From Jiangella asiatica (GTDB taxonomy: Bacteria; Actinomycetota; Actinomycetes; Jiangellales; Jiangellaceae): 42,395 bases of DNA. The stretch spans positions 1 to 42,395 of the forward strand of contig NZ_SMKZ01000056.1 of NCBI RefSeq assembly GCF_004349065.1. The letters are read 5' to 3'. Made by a program: the position numbers and the translations under genes. Each line of letters begins with the position of its first letter. Within the stretch, counting starts at the first letter, position 1. Positions 28,213 to 35,622 of the stretch are shown one piece after another. The notes below the pieces were generated by a model that searched no databases, had not been told where the DNA came from, and worked only from the letters and a program-made list of their open reading frames with translations.

Positions 28213-29183
28213 CCGTCCGTCCTCTCGACGACGTACGCGCCGGACCCGGTGAAGCCCACCACCTGGGCGCCCGAGCCGAGCATCCCACCCAGCACGTCGC
28301 GCATGGCCAACCGCCACTGCCGGGCCAGCACCGGGTCGGCGCGACGCAGCGCCTCGATGTCGGTGGGCGTGCGCACCAGGCACGACGGTGCCCGCTCCCA
28401 GGCCGCGGCCGGCGCGGCGACCGGCCGGCCCGACGCTGACTCCGTCAGCGCCGCCACGGCACCGGCGGGCTCGTCCGGACCGGACCCGCCGCCGGACGAG
28501 CAGGCCGCCACCACCGCGGGGTCGCCGAGCGCCCACCGCACCAGCAGCCGGTCCGAGCCCTGTCCCTCGTTGATGGCGTCGTCCATGTCGCCGTAGAAGT
28601 CGACGAGGTACTCCTGCGGACGGGCCCGCAGCTTGGCCAGGTTGAAGTACGCGTTGCGGCGGATCAGCGGGTCGAAGGTCCAGGTGACGTCGCGCAGCCC
28701 GCGCTCGAGCGCCCAGGACCGCTGGTGGACCTTGAGGGCGAAGCCGACGTGCCGGCCGCGGGCGGCGGCGGCGACACCGGCGACGTGCGAGTGCAGCGCA
28801 TGCCCGGGCGGCGAGGCGAAGAACCCGACACAGGCCCCGACCAGCTCACCGTCGAGGAAGGCACCCGCGGCGTAGTTGCCGGCGTGGGTCATGGCCCGCA
28901 GGTGCTCGACGGTGACCGGGGGGTTCGACGCGTCCGGCTGCCAGATCCGGTCGAACAGCTCATACACCTGCTCCAGCTCCGCCAGGGCGTCGAGCAGCCG
29001 CACCTGGACCCCGGACCGCCGCGCGGCGAGCTCGGCCGCCCGCGCAGCCTCGTCCGCCCGCGCAGCCTCGTCCGCCGGTGCGAACGCCGGTTCGTGCGAC
29101 ACGGCGAGCTCCCCCTCCGGCACCGGCCTGCCCACATCGTGCACCACAGCTTCGATGCTGCCCCCATCTGGCCGTTTCGTCAT
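28209..29183 (-). CDS. GNAT acyltransferase, COG3375-type
   Basis: This 324-residue GNAT-fold protein has an N-terminal Ala/Asp/Glu-rich helix (a six-residue ADEAAR repeat, encoded by an exact 18-bp tandem repeat at 29041-29076), a core near 60-235, an acyl-CoA loop RGRHVGFAL (about 156-164) and the pattern TWTFDPLIRRNAYFNLAKL (about 183-201) followed by DFYGDMDD. These motifs fit the COG3375 group, whose members lie beside N-succinyl-amino-acid racemases and can succinylate D-amino acids from succinyl-CoA. It overlaps both neighbours by four bases. The last 90 residues are low in complexity and poorly recognisable. The acyl donor is inference from context. Confidence 0.85.
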   Translation of the reverse strand: MTKRPDGGSIEAVVHDVGRPVPEGELAVSHEPAFAPADEAARADEAARAAELAARRSGVQVRLLDALAELEQVYELFDRIWQPDASNPPVTVEHLRAMTHAGNYAAGAFLDGELVGACVGFFASPPGHALHSHVAGVAAAARGRHVGFALKVHQRSWALERGLRDVTWTFDPLIRRNAYFNLAKLRARPQEYLVDFYGDMDDAINEGQGSDRLLVRWALGDPAVVAACSSGGGSGPDEPAGAVAALTESASGRPVAAPAAAWERAPSCLVRTPTDIEALRRADPVLARQWRLAMRDVLGGMLGSGAQVVGFTGSGAYVVERTDG

Positions 29184-30388
29184 GGTCGGGCCGTATCATG
29201 CCGGCTACCCGGTTTCGTCCCAGGCGACCAGCCCGCCGGCTCGGAGGCCACCCATTCCGCCGAGCGGACCGCGGTCACCAGTCCCGCCAGCAGGGCCGCC
29301 CGCCGCGGCATCTCGGCAACCTCGACGTACTCGCCGGGCGCGTGCGCCCCCGCGCCGACCGCGCCCAGCCCGTCGAGGGTCGGCGTCCCGGCGCCGGCCA
29401 CGATGTTCCCGTCCGACGCGCCGCCGACGTGCGCCGACGTGAGCGCGGGCAGCCCCAGCCGCACGGCCACCGACGACGCCAGCGCGAAGAGCCCCGCCGA
29501 TGCCACGGGCTCGAACGGCGGGTGCCGCGGCCCGCGCACCACCTCGACGTGGGCACCCGGCAGCCGCGGCACCAGGTCGGACAGGGCGTCGTCGACCCGA
29601 CGCTGCTCGGCCACGGTGGGCACCCGTGCGTCCACGTGCACCGTCGCCGTCCCGGGCACGGTGTTCGCGGTGGTCCCGGCGATGGCCACGGTGGGGGTGA
29701 CGGTAGCGCCGTCGGGGCCCCGGTCGAGCGCGGCGATCGCCAGCACCTGGTGCGCCAACTCGACCGCCGCGTTGACGCCGTTCCACGGCTCCAGTCCGGC
29801 GTGTGCCGCCCGGCCGCGGACGCGCACCTCGTACCAGGACGCGCCCTTCCGCGCGGTCTTGAGCGCACCGCCGTCGGCCGACGCCTCCAGCACGAAGGCC
29901 GCGTCCGCCCGGGCGGCCTCCTCGAGGATGAGCGGCCGCGACGACGGCGCGCCGAGCTCCTCGTCGCCGGTGACCAGCACGCTCACCCCGTCCAGCGAGT
30001 CCAGCGACGCCAGCGCGTGGAACAGCTGCACCAGCCCGGCCTTCATGTCGAAGCAGCCCGGCCCGTAAGCGCGCCCGTCAGCCACCCGCCACGGGTGCTC
30101 GGCCAGCGAACCCAGCGGCCACACGGTGTCGTGGTGGCCCAGCAGCAGGATGCCCGGCACGGCGCCGGCCGGGCCGAACCGCCAGCGCAGGTGGGTCCGT
30201 CCGTCGACGACGATCCGCTCCGGCGCGACCCCGGTGAGCCGCGCGCCGAGCTCGGCGACGACGTCGGCGCTGGCCGCGACCGCGGCGATGTCCGCCGACG
30301 GCGACTCGCACCGCACCAGCAGCCCGAGGTCGTCGGCCATCTTCTCGGCACCACCGGTCGCCGCGCCCGTCGTTGCGCCGCCGCTCAT
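29180..30388 (-). CDS. M20 metallopeptidase / N-acyl-amino-acid hydrolase (CPG2-like)
   Basis: This 402-residue zinc hydrolase of the M20 family is closest in pattern to carboxypeptidase G2. Metal and catalytic residues are visible in GHHDTV (H85, D87), GCFDMKAG (D114), TGDEELG (E143, E144) and near the end GAHAPGEYVE. A dimerisation (lid) domain sits in the middle. No signal peptide is seen, so it is cytoplasmic. Family members split C-terminal glutamate or N-acyl-amino acids; beside a racemase and a GNAT it best fits an N-succinyl-L-amino-acid hydrolase. The ATG at 30388 overlaps the upstream stop; the longer open frame overlaps the previous gene and is not used. Confidence 0.88.
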   Translation of the reverse strand: MSGGATTGAATGGAEKMADDLGLLVRCESPSADIAAVAASADVVAELGARLTGVAPERIVVDGRTHLRWRFGPAGAVPGILLLGHHDTVWPLGSLAEHPWRVADGRAYGPGCFDMKAGLVQLFHALASLDSLDGVSVLVTGDEELGAPSSRPLILEEAARADAAFVLEASADGGALKTARKGASWYEVRVRGRAAHAGLEPWNGVNAAVELAHQVLAIAALDRGPDGATVTPTVAIAGTTANTVPGTATVHVDARVPTVAEQRRVDDALSDLVPRLPGAHVEVVRGPRHPPFEPVASAGLFALASSVAVRLGLPALTSAHVGGASDGNIVAGAGTPTLDGLGAVGAGAHAPGEYVEVAEMPRRAALLAGLVTAVRSAEWVASEPAGWSPGTKPGSRHDTARP

Positions 30389-31263
30389 CTGGCCGCCCGC
30401 AGGTGGTCGACGGCGATCCGCGCGGCCCGGCCGATGACCGCGTCGGCGGCCGGGTTGCGGAACTCCCGCCCGGGCAGCCGCAGGAACACCGCGACGGCGA
30501 ACCGCGAACCGTCGGGGTACTCCACCACGCCGGCCTCGTTGCGCACGTGCGACAAGGTCCCCGTCTTCGCCGCGATCTTGACGTCGTCCATTGGAAACCC
30601 CGAGGTCAACCGGTGCGGCCACACCTGCAGGGCCATGATGCGGCGGACCTCCGCGGCCGCATCGGGCGCCAGGCCGTCGTCGGTCCAGACCCGCCGCAGC
30701 AGGGCGGTGGTGTCCCGCGCGGTGCTGCGGTTGGTCTGCTCGGCGGTCAGCGCGCGCAGGCCGAGCAGCGACGGCGCCTCGTCCATGGCGTCGATCGAGC
30801 CGCCGAGGTCCTCGGCGATGGTGGAGAACAGGTAGTCGCAGTCCCCCATGACGACGGTGTCGTGCCGGTCCAGCGCCGCGAGGCCGGCGTTGATGCGGTC
30901 GATGCCGAGCAGCCGCACGAGCACGTCGGTGGCGTGGTTGTCGCTGACGCTCATCATCAGGTACGCGAGGTCACGCAGGGACAGCTCGATGTCGTCCAGC
31001 ATGACCGACAACCCGGTGGGTCCGAGCGTCCGCGGCGCCGCCGGCACCCGGACCCGGTCGGTGAGCGACCGTTCCCCGGCGGCGGCCTGCCGGCACAGCT
31101 CCACCAGCACCGGCACCTTGAACACGCTGGCGGTCACGACTGGGGCGTCGGCGTCGAGGCCGGCCTCGGCGCCGCTGTCGATGTCGACGGCGTGCAGGTG
31201 ACCGGTCACGCCCGCGTCGGCGAACGCGCCCTTGACGGCGTCGACCACGTCCGGCCCGACCAC
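30385..31263 (-). CDS. Cytoplasmic class-A beta-lactamase-like serine hydrolase
   Basis: This 292-residue penicillin-recognising-fold protein has all three motif boxes: SVFK (46-49), SDN (107-109) and KTG (233-235). The omega-loop glutamate motif of true class A beta-lactamases is not obvious, and there is no signal peptide, so antibiotic resistance is unlikely. Such intracellular hydrolases act on peptides or esters, often with D-residues. I start at the GTG one nt after the upstream stop; another GTG 30 nt earlier would overlap that gene. Its stop overlaps the M20 gene (ATGA). Its place among D-amino-acid genes suggests a D-peptidase, which is inference. Confidence 0.82.
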   Translation of the reverse strand: MVGPDVVDAVKGAFADAGVTGHLHAVDIDSGAEAGLDADAPVVTASVFKVPVLVELCRQAAAGERSLTDRVRVPAAPRTLGPTGLSVMLDDIELSLRDLAYLMMSVSDNHATDVLVRLLGIDRINAGLAALDRHDTVVMGDCDYLFSTIAEDLGGSIDAMDEAPSLLGLRALTAEQTNRSTARDTTALLRRVWTDDGLAPDAAAEVRRIMALQVWPHRLTSGFPMDDVKIAAKTGTLSHVRNEAGVVEYPDGSRFAVAVFLRLPGREFRNPAADAVIGRAARIAVDHLRAAR

Positions 31264-31264
31264 C

Positions 31265-32635
31265 TCAGCCGACCTTCGGGGTGGCCCGCACACCCAGGTG
31301 CACGTACGGCGAGCCGTCGGCCAGCGTGTAGAAGGTCACTGGGGTCCAGGTCTCGTTGCCGGGCAGGCGCATGGCGTAGATGTCGTCGCGCACCGGGAAC
31401 AGCTCCAACTCCTTCGGCTCCTGGTCCAGGCCGGCGACATCCTGCGTGCTGGTGATCCGGAGCCGGCCGCGGTCGCCGTCCTGCCAGACGTCGATGCGCA
31501 CGCCGGTGCGTTCGTACGTGCCGGCGTGCCGTGCGACGTCGGCGCCGGACTCCGACGCCGGGCTCAGCGGCACCGTCATCTCGATGCCGGCGACCTCGCG
31601 GAAGATCTCCCGGATCAGGGTCTCGTAGAGGTCGCGGGTGTGCCCGCCGTTGGTCAGCAGCGTCACCGCGAGGTCCTGCTCGGGCAGGATGCGCAGGAAC
31701 GCCGACTGCCCGATGGTGTTGCCGTCGTGCCCGAACAGCCTGGTGCCGTTCCAGTCCAGCCGGAACCAGCCCAGGCCCCAGGAGTCTGCCAGCGTGTACG
31801 GGTCGGGCAGCCGTACCTGTTCCTCCCGCATCGCCGCCGCCGTCTCCGCGGCGAGCACCCGAGTGCCGTCGGCGGCGACGCCTCCGGCCAGGTGCATCCG
31901 CGCGAAGGCGAGCACGTCACCGACGGTGGACGCGATGAGCCCGGCCGGTCCGGCCGACCGGGGCAACACCCAGACCGGGGCCCGGCGCGGCTCCTCGTCA
32001 CCCTCGTGGACGTGGCCGACGGCGGTCCGGTGCAGCAGAGCGTCGTCGGGCAGGGTGACGGTGCGCGTCAGGCCCAGCGGTGCGAACAGCTGGTCGCGCA
32101 TGGCGGCGTCCCAGGTCTGGCCGCTGAGCTTCTCGATCACCCGGCCGGCCAGGGTGAATCCGGCGTTGCAGTACGACCAGGTGGCACCGAGCGGGTGGTT
32201 CGGCGGCAACCCGGCCAGCGCCGCGACATAGCGCTCCAGGCACTCGTCGCCGCGGCCGGTGTCGAGGAAGAAGTCGCCGTCGATGCCGCTGGTGTGCGTC
32301 AGCAGGTGCCGCATGGTGACCCGAGCGGTCAGTTCGGCGTCGGCCAGCGACAGCTCGGGCAGGTAGTTCACCACCGGTTCGTCGAGATCGAGCTTGCCGG
32401 CGTCGACCAGCGCCATCACCACCGTCGCGGTCCACACCTTGGTGATCGAGCCGGTCTGGAACAGGGTGTCCGGGGTCACCTCGACCCCGATGTCGACGTT
32501 GGTCAGCCCGTGCGCCAGCTCCACGCTCCGGTCGCCGGCGGCGATCCCGAGGGTCGCGCCAGGGACGTTGTACCGGGCGGCCAGCTCGGCCAGCCGCCGC
32601 TGCCAGTGCTCCGCGTCCAGGGTGGTGGGTGCCAT
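31265..32635 (-). CDS. S12-type serine hydrolase (D-aminopeptidase/beta-lactamase class C-like), possible separate gene
   Basis: This is the C-terminal 456 residues of the fused frame, listed as an alternative gene. The catalytic boxes are SITK (63-66), Y-C-N (155-157) and H-D-G (303-305), as in the class C beta-lactamase, D-aminopeptidase and esterase group of family S12. A C-terminal beta-barrel-like lipocalin domain follows (about 355-456), as in D-aminopeptidase-type enzymes. AGGAGG lies five nt before its ATG, and TGATG at that ATG contains a stop in the +1 frame, just as at the permease junction in this operon. This suggests the enzyme was, or still is, an independent translation product. 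Its substrate stereochemistry is inference. Confidence 0.45.
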   Translation of the reverse strand: MAPTTLDAEHWQRRLAELAARYNVPGATLGIAAGDRSVELAHGLTNVDIGVEVTPDTLFQTGSITKVWTATVVMALVDAGKLDLDEPVVNYLPELSLADAELTARVTMRHLLTHTSGIDGDFFLDTGRGDECLERYVAALAGLPPNHPLGATWSYCNAGFTLAGRVIEKLSGQTWDAAMRDQLFAPLGLTRTVTLPDDALLHRTAVGHVHEGDEEPRRAPVWVLPRSAGPAGLIASTVGDVLAFARMHLAGGVAADGTRVLAAETAAAMREEQVRLPDPYTLADSWGLGWFRLDWNGTRLFGHDGNTIGQSAFLRILPEQDLAVTLLTNGGHTRDLYETLIREIFREVAGIEMTVPLSPASESGADVARHAGTYERTGVRIDVWQDGDRGRLRITSTQDVAGLDQEPKELELFPVRDDIYAMRLPGNETWTPVTFYTLADGSPYVHLGVRATPKVG

Positions 32636-34642
32636 CAGGGCCTCCTTCGTGGTGGGTCGCGCGGCCGTCGTGCGGTGCGCGGGCGTCGTGTGGCGGGTCA
32701 GCCAGTCGACGATCCGGCGGGAGTAGTCCAGCCGGTGCGAGGGACGCCCCTGCAGGATGAACAGGTGCGACGCCTCGGGGTAGAACACGAGCCGCGCCGG
32801 CACGCCGCGGGCGCGCAGAGCGCCGAACCACTGCTCGGCCTGTCCGGGCGGGCAACGGTCGTCGGCCAGGCCGTGCAGGATCAGCGTCGGGGTGGTCACG
32901 GCGGCGACCCGCTCGAACGGCGACTGCGCCGCGGTCGGCTCGCGGTCCTCGTAGGGCAGCCCGATCTCCATCCCGACCAGCAGGTGGCCGACGTCGGAGG
33001 TGCCGGCCATGCTGGCGGTGTCGGAGACGATGCCACCGGCCACGGCGGCGGCGAAACGGTCGGTACGGGCGGTGAGCCAACAGGTCAGGTAGCCGCCGTA
33101 GCTGTAGCCGGACACCGCCAGCCGGGCCGGGTCCGCGACGCCCTCGGCCACCAGTTGGTCCACCGGCTCGAGGAAGTCGCGCTCGTCGGCCAGGCCCCAG
33201 GCGCCGACCGCCGCGGTGTAGAACGCCGAGCCGTAGCCGTCGCTGCCCCGCGGGTTGAGCAGCAGCACCGACCACCCCCGCTCGACCAGCAGCTGGTGGT
33301 AGGCGTGACCGGAGTCGGGCACCGGGCTCCACGCGTTGTGCGGGCCACCGTGCACGTCGACCAGCAGCGGCCCGGGCGCCGTCGCCGTCGCCGGGTTCCG
33401 CAGCAGCCAGGCGTGCACCTGCGTCCCGTCGACGACGGTGAAGACCCGCTCCTCGGCGACCGGTAGCTCGACGCCCTCGGGCGCGTAACGGGTCAGCCGC
33501 GTCTCCCGCCCGGTGGCGAGGTCGACGACGGCGAGGTCGCCGTAGGACGCGGGATCGGCGACGACGACGGCGGCGCGGCCTTCGCGGATGGCGACGGACA
33601 GCCCGGACACGACCCGCGTCGCGCCGGTCACCAGTGGCCGGACCGGCCCGCCGGAGAGGTCGACGGCGAAGACGTGCGTGCAGCCGCGGTCACGAGCGCA
33701 GAACACCACGGTGCTCCCGTCCGCGGCCACCTGGGGCAGCCCGCCGGGATAGCCAGGGCCACCGGGCATGACGGTGCGGTCCAGCTCCGCGATGAGGTCG
33801 ACCACCGGCCCGCCGTCCAGCGGGACGCGCAGCAGCCGGTTCGGGCCGACGCTCACCTCCTCCCGGCCCGCCACCAGCAGCGAGGCGCCGTCCGGCGTCC
33901 AGGTGACCGTCCCGGCCAGCCGCACCGCGGCGCCGACCTCGCGCGGCGTGCCCCCTCCGGCGGCGTCGACGACGTGGACGGTGGACTCGCCGGTCAGGTC
34001 GGCGTCCGGCGCGGTGGCCGCGCTGAAGGCGAGCCGGGTGCCGTCCGGCGACCACGCCGGACCGCCAGCGTGCCAATCGCCGCCGGTGAGCCGCGTGGTG
34101 GTGCCGGCGTCGAGGTCGACGACGTGGACGTGCTGGCGGATGCCGCGCAGCAGGCCCGCGCCGTCGGCCTTGAAGCCGGTCCGGTCGATGACGATCGGCG
34201 CGGTGGAACGGCGGCTTCGGGCGGCATCGTCCTCGCCCGGGAGCGCCAGCGTGTCGACCGGCGCGGTGAACGCGATCCGTCCGCTGTCAGGGCTCCACAC
34301 CGGCGCGCCGGCGCCGGCGGGGAGGTCGGTGACCCGCTCCGGCTCGCCGCCGGCCAGCGGCAGCACCCACAGCTGCACTGGGCCGCCGTCGGCGCGCAGG
34401 AACGCGAGGCGAGTGCCGTCGGGCGACCACGCCGGTGCGCTGTCGTGGTGACCGTTCGTGAGCCGCCGCGGCGGCGCGTCCGTGGCCTCCACGGTGACCA
34501 GCCACAGCGCCGAGCGGTTCTCGTCGGCGGCGGCGTCGCAGGTGCGCAGCGTGTACGCGACGCGCGTGCCGTCTGGTGACAGGGCCGGCTCGGCGGGGAC
34601 CCGCAGGTCCAGGACGTCGGCTTCGACGAGCGGTCGGGTCAT
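31265..34642 (-). CDS. S9 prolyl-oligopeptidase-type peptidase fused to S12-type serine hydrolase
   Basis: One uninterrupted frame of 1125 codons encodes two enzymes. Residues 1-650 are an S9 dipeptidyl-peptidase-like protein: a TolB/WD40-like beta-propeller (repeats with WSPDGTRLAF at about 72-81, 196-206 and elsewhere) and an alpha/beta hydrolase with S514 (GYSYGG), D595 (LADDRCP) and H626 (EASHLF). A low-complexity Thr/Ala/Arg linker (about 651-668) leads to an S12 hydrolase from M670. A consensus ribosome binding site sits in the linker, so the halves may also be made separately. No signal peptide is present, so the product is cytoplasmic and would act on imported peptides. The ATG at 34642 overlaps the upstream ATPase stop (ATGA). 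A lost stop or an indel, real or from sequencing, could explain the fusion. Confidence 0.72.
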   Translation of the reverse strand: MTRPLVEADVLDLRVPAEPALSPDGTRVAYTLRTCDAAADENRSALWLVTVEATDAPPRRLTNGHHDSAPAWSPDGTRLAFLRADGGPVQLWVLPLAGGEPERVTDLPAGAGAPVWSPDSGRIAFTAPVDTLALPGEDDAARSRRSTAPIVIDRTGFKADGAGLLRGIRQHVHVVDLDAGTTTRLTGGDWHAGGPAWSPDGTRLAFSAATAPDADLTGESTVHVVDAAGGGTPREVGAAVRLAGTVTWTPDGASLLVAGREEVSVGPNRLLRVPLDGGPVVDLIAELDRTVMPGGPGYPGGLPQVAADGSTVVFCARDRGCTHVFAVDLSGGPVRPLVTGATRVVSGLSVAIREGRAAVVVADPASYGDLAVVDLATGRETRLTRYAPEGVELPVAEERVFTVVDGTQVHAWLLRNPATATAPGPLLVDVHGGPHNAWSPVPDSGHAYHQLLVERGWSVLLLNPRGSDGYGSAFYTAAVGAWGLADERDFLEPVDQLVAEGVADPARLAVSGYSYGGYLTCWLTARTDRFAAAVAGGIVSDTASMAGTSDVGHLLVGMEIGLPYEDREPTAAQSPFERVAAVTTPTLILHGLADDRCPPGQAEQWFGALRARGVPARLVFYPEASHLFILQGRPSHRLDYSRRIVDWLTRHTTPAHRTTAARPTTKEALMAPTTLDAEHWQRRLAELAARYNVPGATLGIAAGDRSVELAHGLTNVDIGVEVTPDTLFQTGSITKVWTATVVMALVDAGKLDLDEPVVNYLPELSLADAELTARVTMRHLLTHTSGIDGDFFLDTGRGDECLERYVAALAGLPPNHPLGATWSYCNAGFTLAGRVIEKLSGQTWDAAMRDQLFAPLGLTRTVTLPDDALLHRTAVGHVHEGDEEPRRAPVWVLPRSAGPAGLIASTVGDVLAFARMHLAGGVAADGTRVLAAETAAAMREEQVRLPDPYTLADSWGLGWFRLDWNGTRLFGHDGNTIGQSAFLRILPEQDLAVTLLTNGGHTRDLYETLIREIFREVAGIEMTVPLSPASESGADVARHAGTYERTGVRIDVWQDGDRGRLRITSTQDVAGLDQEPKELELFPVRDDIYAMRLPGNETWTPVTFYTLADGSPYVHLGVRATPKVG
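32641..32646 (-). promoter_or_regulatory. Internal consensus Shine-Dalgarno inside the S9-S12 frame
   Basis: AGGAGG (minus strand, within AAGGAGG) lies five nt before the in-frame ATG at 32635. It is the strongest ribosome binding site in this operon, yet it lies within an open frame. It could drive internal initiation or be a relic of two formerly separate genes. Confidence 0.7.
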
Positions 34643-35622
34643 CGGGCGGGCACCTCCAGGGAGGCCGGCGCGGCGTCGGAGGCGAAGTGGCAGGCCGCCC
34701 GGTGCGGCCGGTCCGCGGCGGCGGGTTGCGGGTCCTTCTCGACGCACACGGTGCGTTCGGGCACGGTGAGCGGGCCGATCGGGCAGCGACGGTGGAAGCG
34801 GCAGCCCGGCGGCGGGTCGTGCGGCGACGGCGGCTCGTCGTCCAGGAGCTCACTGTCGGCCGGGACGGGGTCGTCCAGCGCCACCCCGAAGCGCGGCGCG
34901 GCATCGAGCAGGGTCCGCGTGTACGGGTGCCGGGGCGATGTCAGCACCTCCGCAGCCGGCCCGGCCTCCACGATGCGGCCCAGGTACATGACGGCGATGA
35001 CGTCGCTGACGTAGCGCACGACGGCGAGGTTGTGCGAGATGAACAGCATGGTCAGGCCGAGCTGCCGGCGCAGGTCGCGGACCAGGTTCAGCACCGACCC
35101 CTGGACCGAGACGTCCAGCGCCGACGTGATCTCGTCGGCCAGCACCACGTCCGGCTCGGCCGCGAGCGCCCGGGCCAGGGCGACGCGTTGGCGCTGTCCG
35201 CCGGAGAGTCCGGACGGCAGCGAACCCGCCCGGGACGGGTCGAGGTCGACCAGCTCGAGCAGGCGGGCCACCTCCGCGGCCCGCCCCGTCCGGCCGGGGC
35301 GGCCGGGGACCGCCTCGGCGATGGAGGCGCCGATGGTCATCCGCGGGTCCAGGGAGGCGTACGGGTCTTGGAAGACCATCTGCAGGCGGCGCCGGTCACG
35401 GCGGGCGCGCAGCGGCGCACCGTCGAGCCGGATCTCCCCGTCGGTCGTCGGCACCAGCCCGACGGCGGCCTTGGCCAGCGTCGACTTGCCCGAGCCCGAC
35501 TCGCCGACCAGGCCGACCACCGAGCCGGCGGGAACGGTGAGGTCGACCCCGTCGACAGCGGCCAGCGCCGACCGCCCCGCGCCGAACCGGACCGTCACGC
35601 CGTGGAACGACAGTTCCCTCAC
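34639..35622 (-). CDS. Peptide ABC transporter ATPase (OppF/DppF-like)
   Basis: This is the second ATPase subunit of the peptide importer, 327 residues. It has Walker A GESGSGKS (40-47), a Q-loop in MVFQDPYASLDP, the signature LSGGQRQRVALARAL (about 159-173), Walker B VVLADEITSALDVS and a switch histidine in LFISHN. The C-terminal oligopeptide-transporter region carries the cysteine pattern GCRFHRRCPIG...C...C, which in Opp/Dpp ATPases can hold an iron-sulfur cluster. The GTG start overlaps the permease-ATPase stop by four bases and the stop overlaps the S9 gene (ATGA). It pairs with the ATPase half of the fused subunit to form a heterodimeric motor at the inner face of the membrane. Confidence 0.93.
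   Translation of the reverse strand: MRELSFHGVTVRFGAGRSALAAVDGVDLTVPAGSVVGLVGESGSGKSTLAKAAVGLVPTTDGEIRLDGAPLRARRDRRRLQMVFQDPYASLDPRMTIGASIAEAVPGRPGRTGRAAEVARLLELVDLDPSRAGSLPSGLSGGQRQRVALARALAAEPDVVLADEITSALDVSVQGSVLNLVRDLRRQLGLTMLFISHNLAVVRYVSDVIAVMYLGRIVEAGPAAEVLTSPRHPYTRTLLDAAPRFGVALDDPVPADSELLDDEPPSPHDPPPGCRFHRRCPIGPLTVPERTVCVEKDPQPAAADRPHRAACHFASDAAPASLEVPAR

Noticed and set aside
30385-31263. Beta-lactamase resistance gene
   Set aside because: No signal peptide, no clear omega-loop glutamate motif, and a metabolic operon context. The fold is shared with many peptidases and esterases.
31232-33466. Plus-strand 744-codon open frame opposite the S9-S12 gene
   Set aside because: Shadow frame; the minus strand carries complete catalytic motifs in order.
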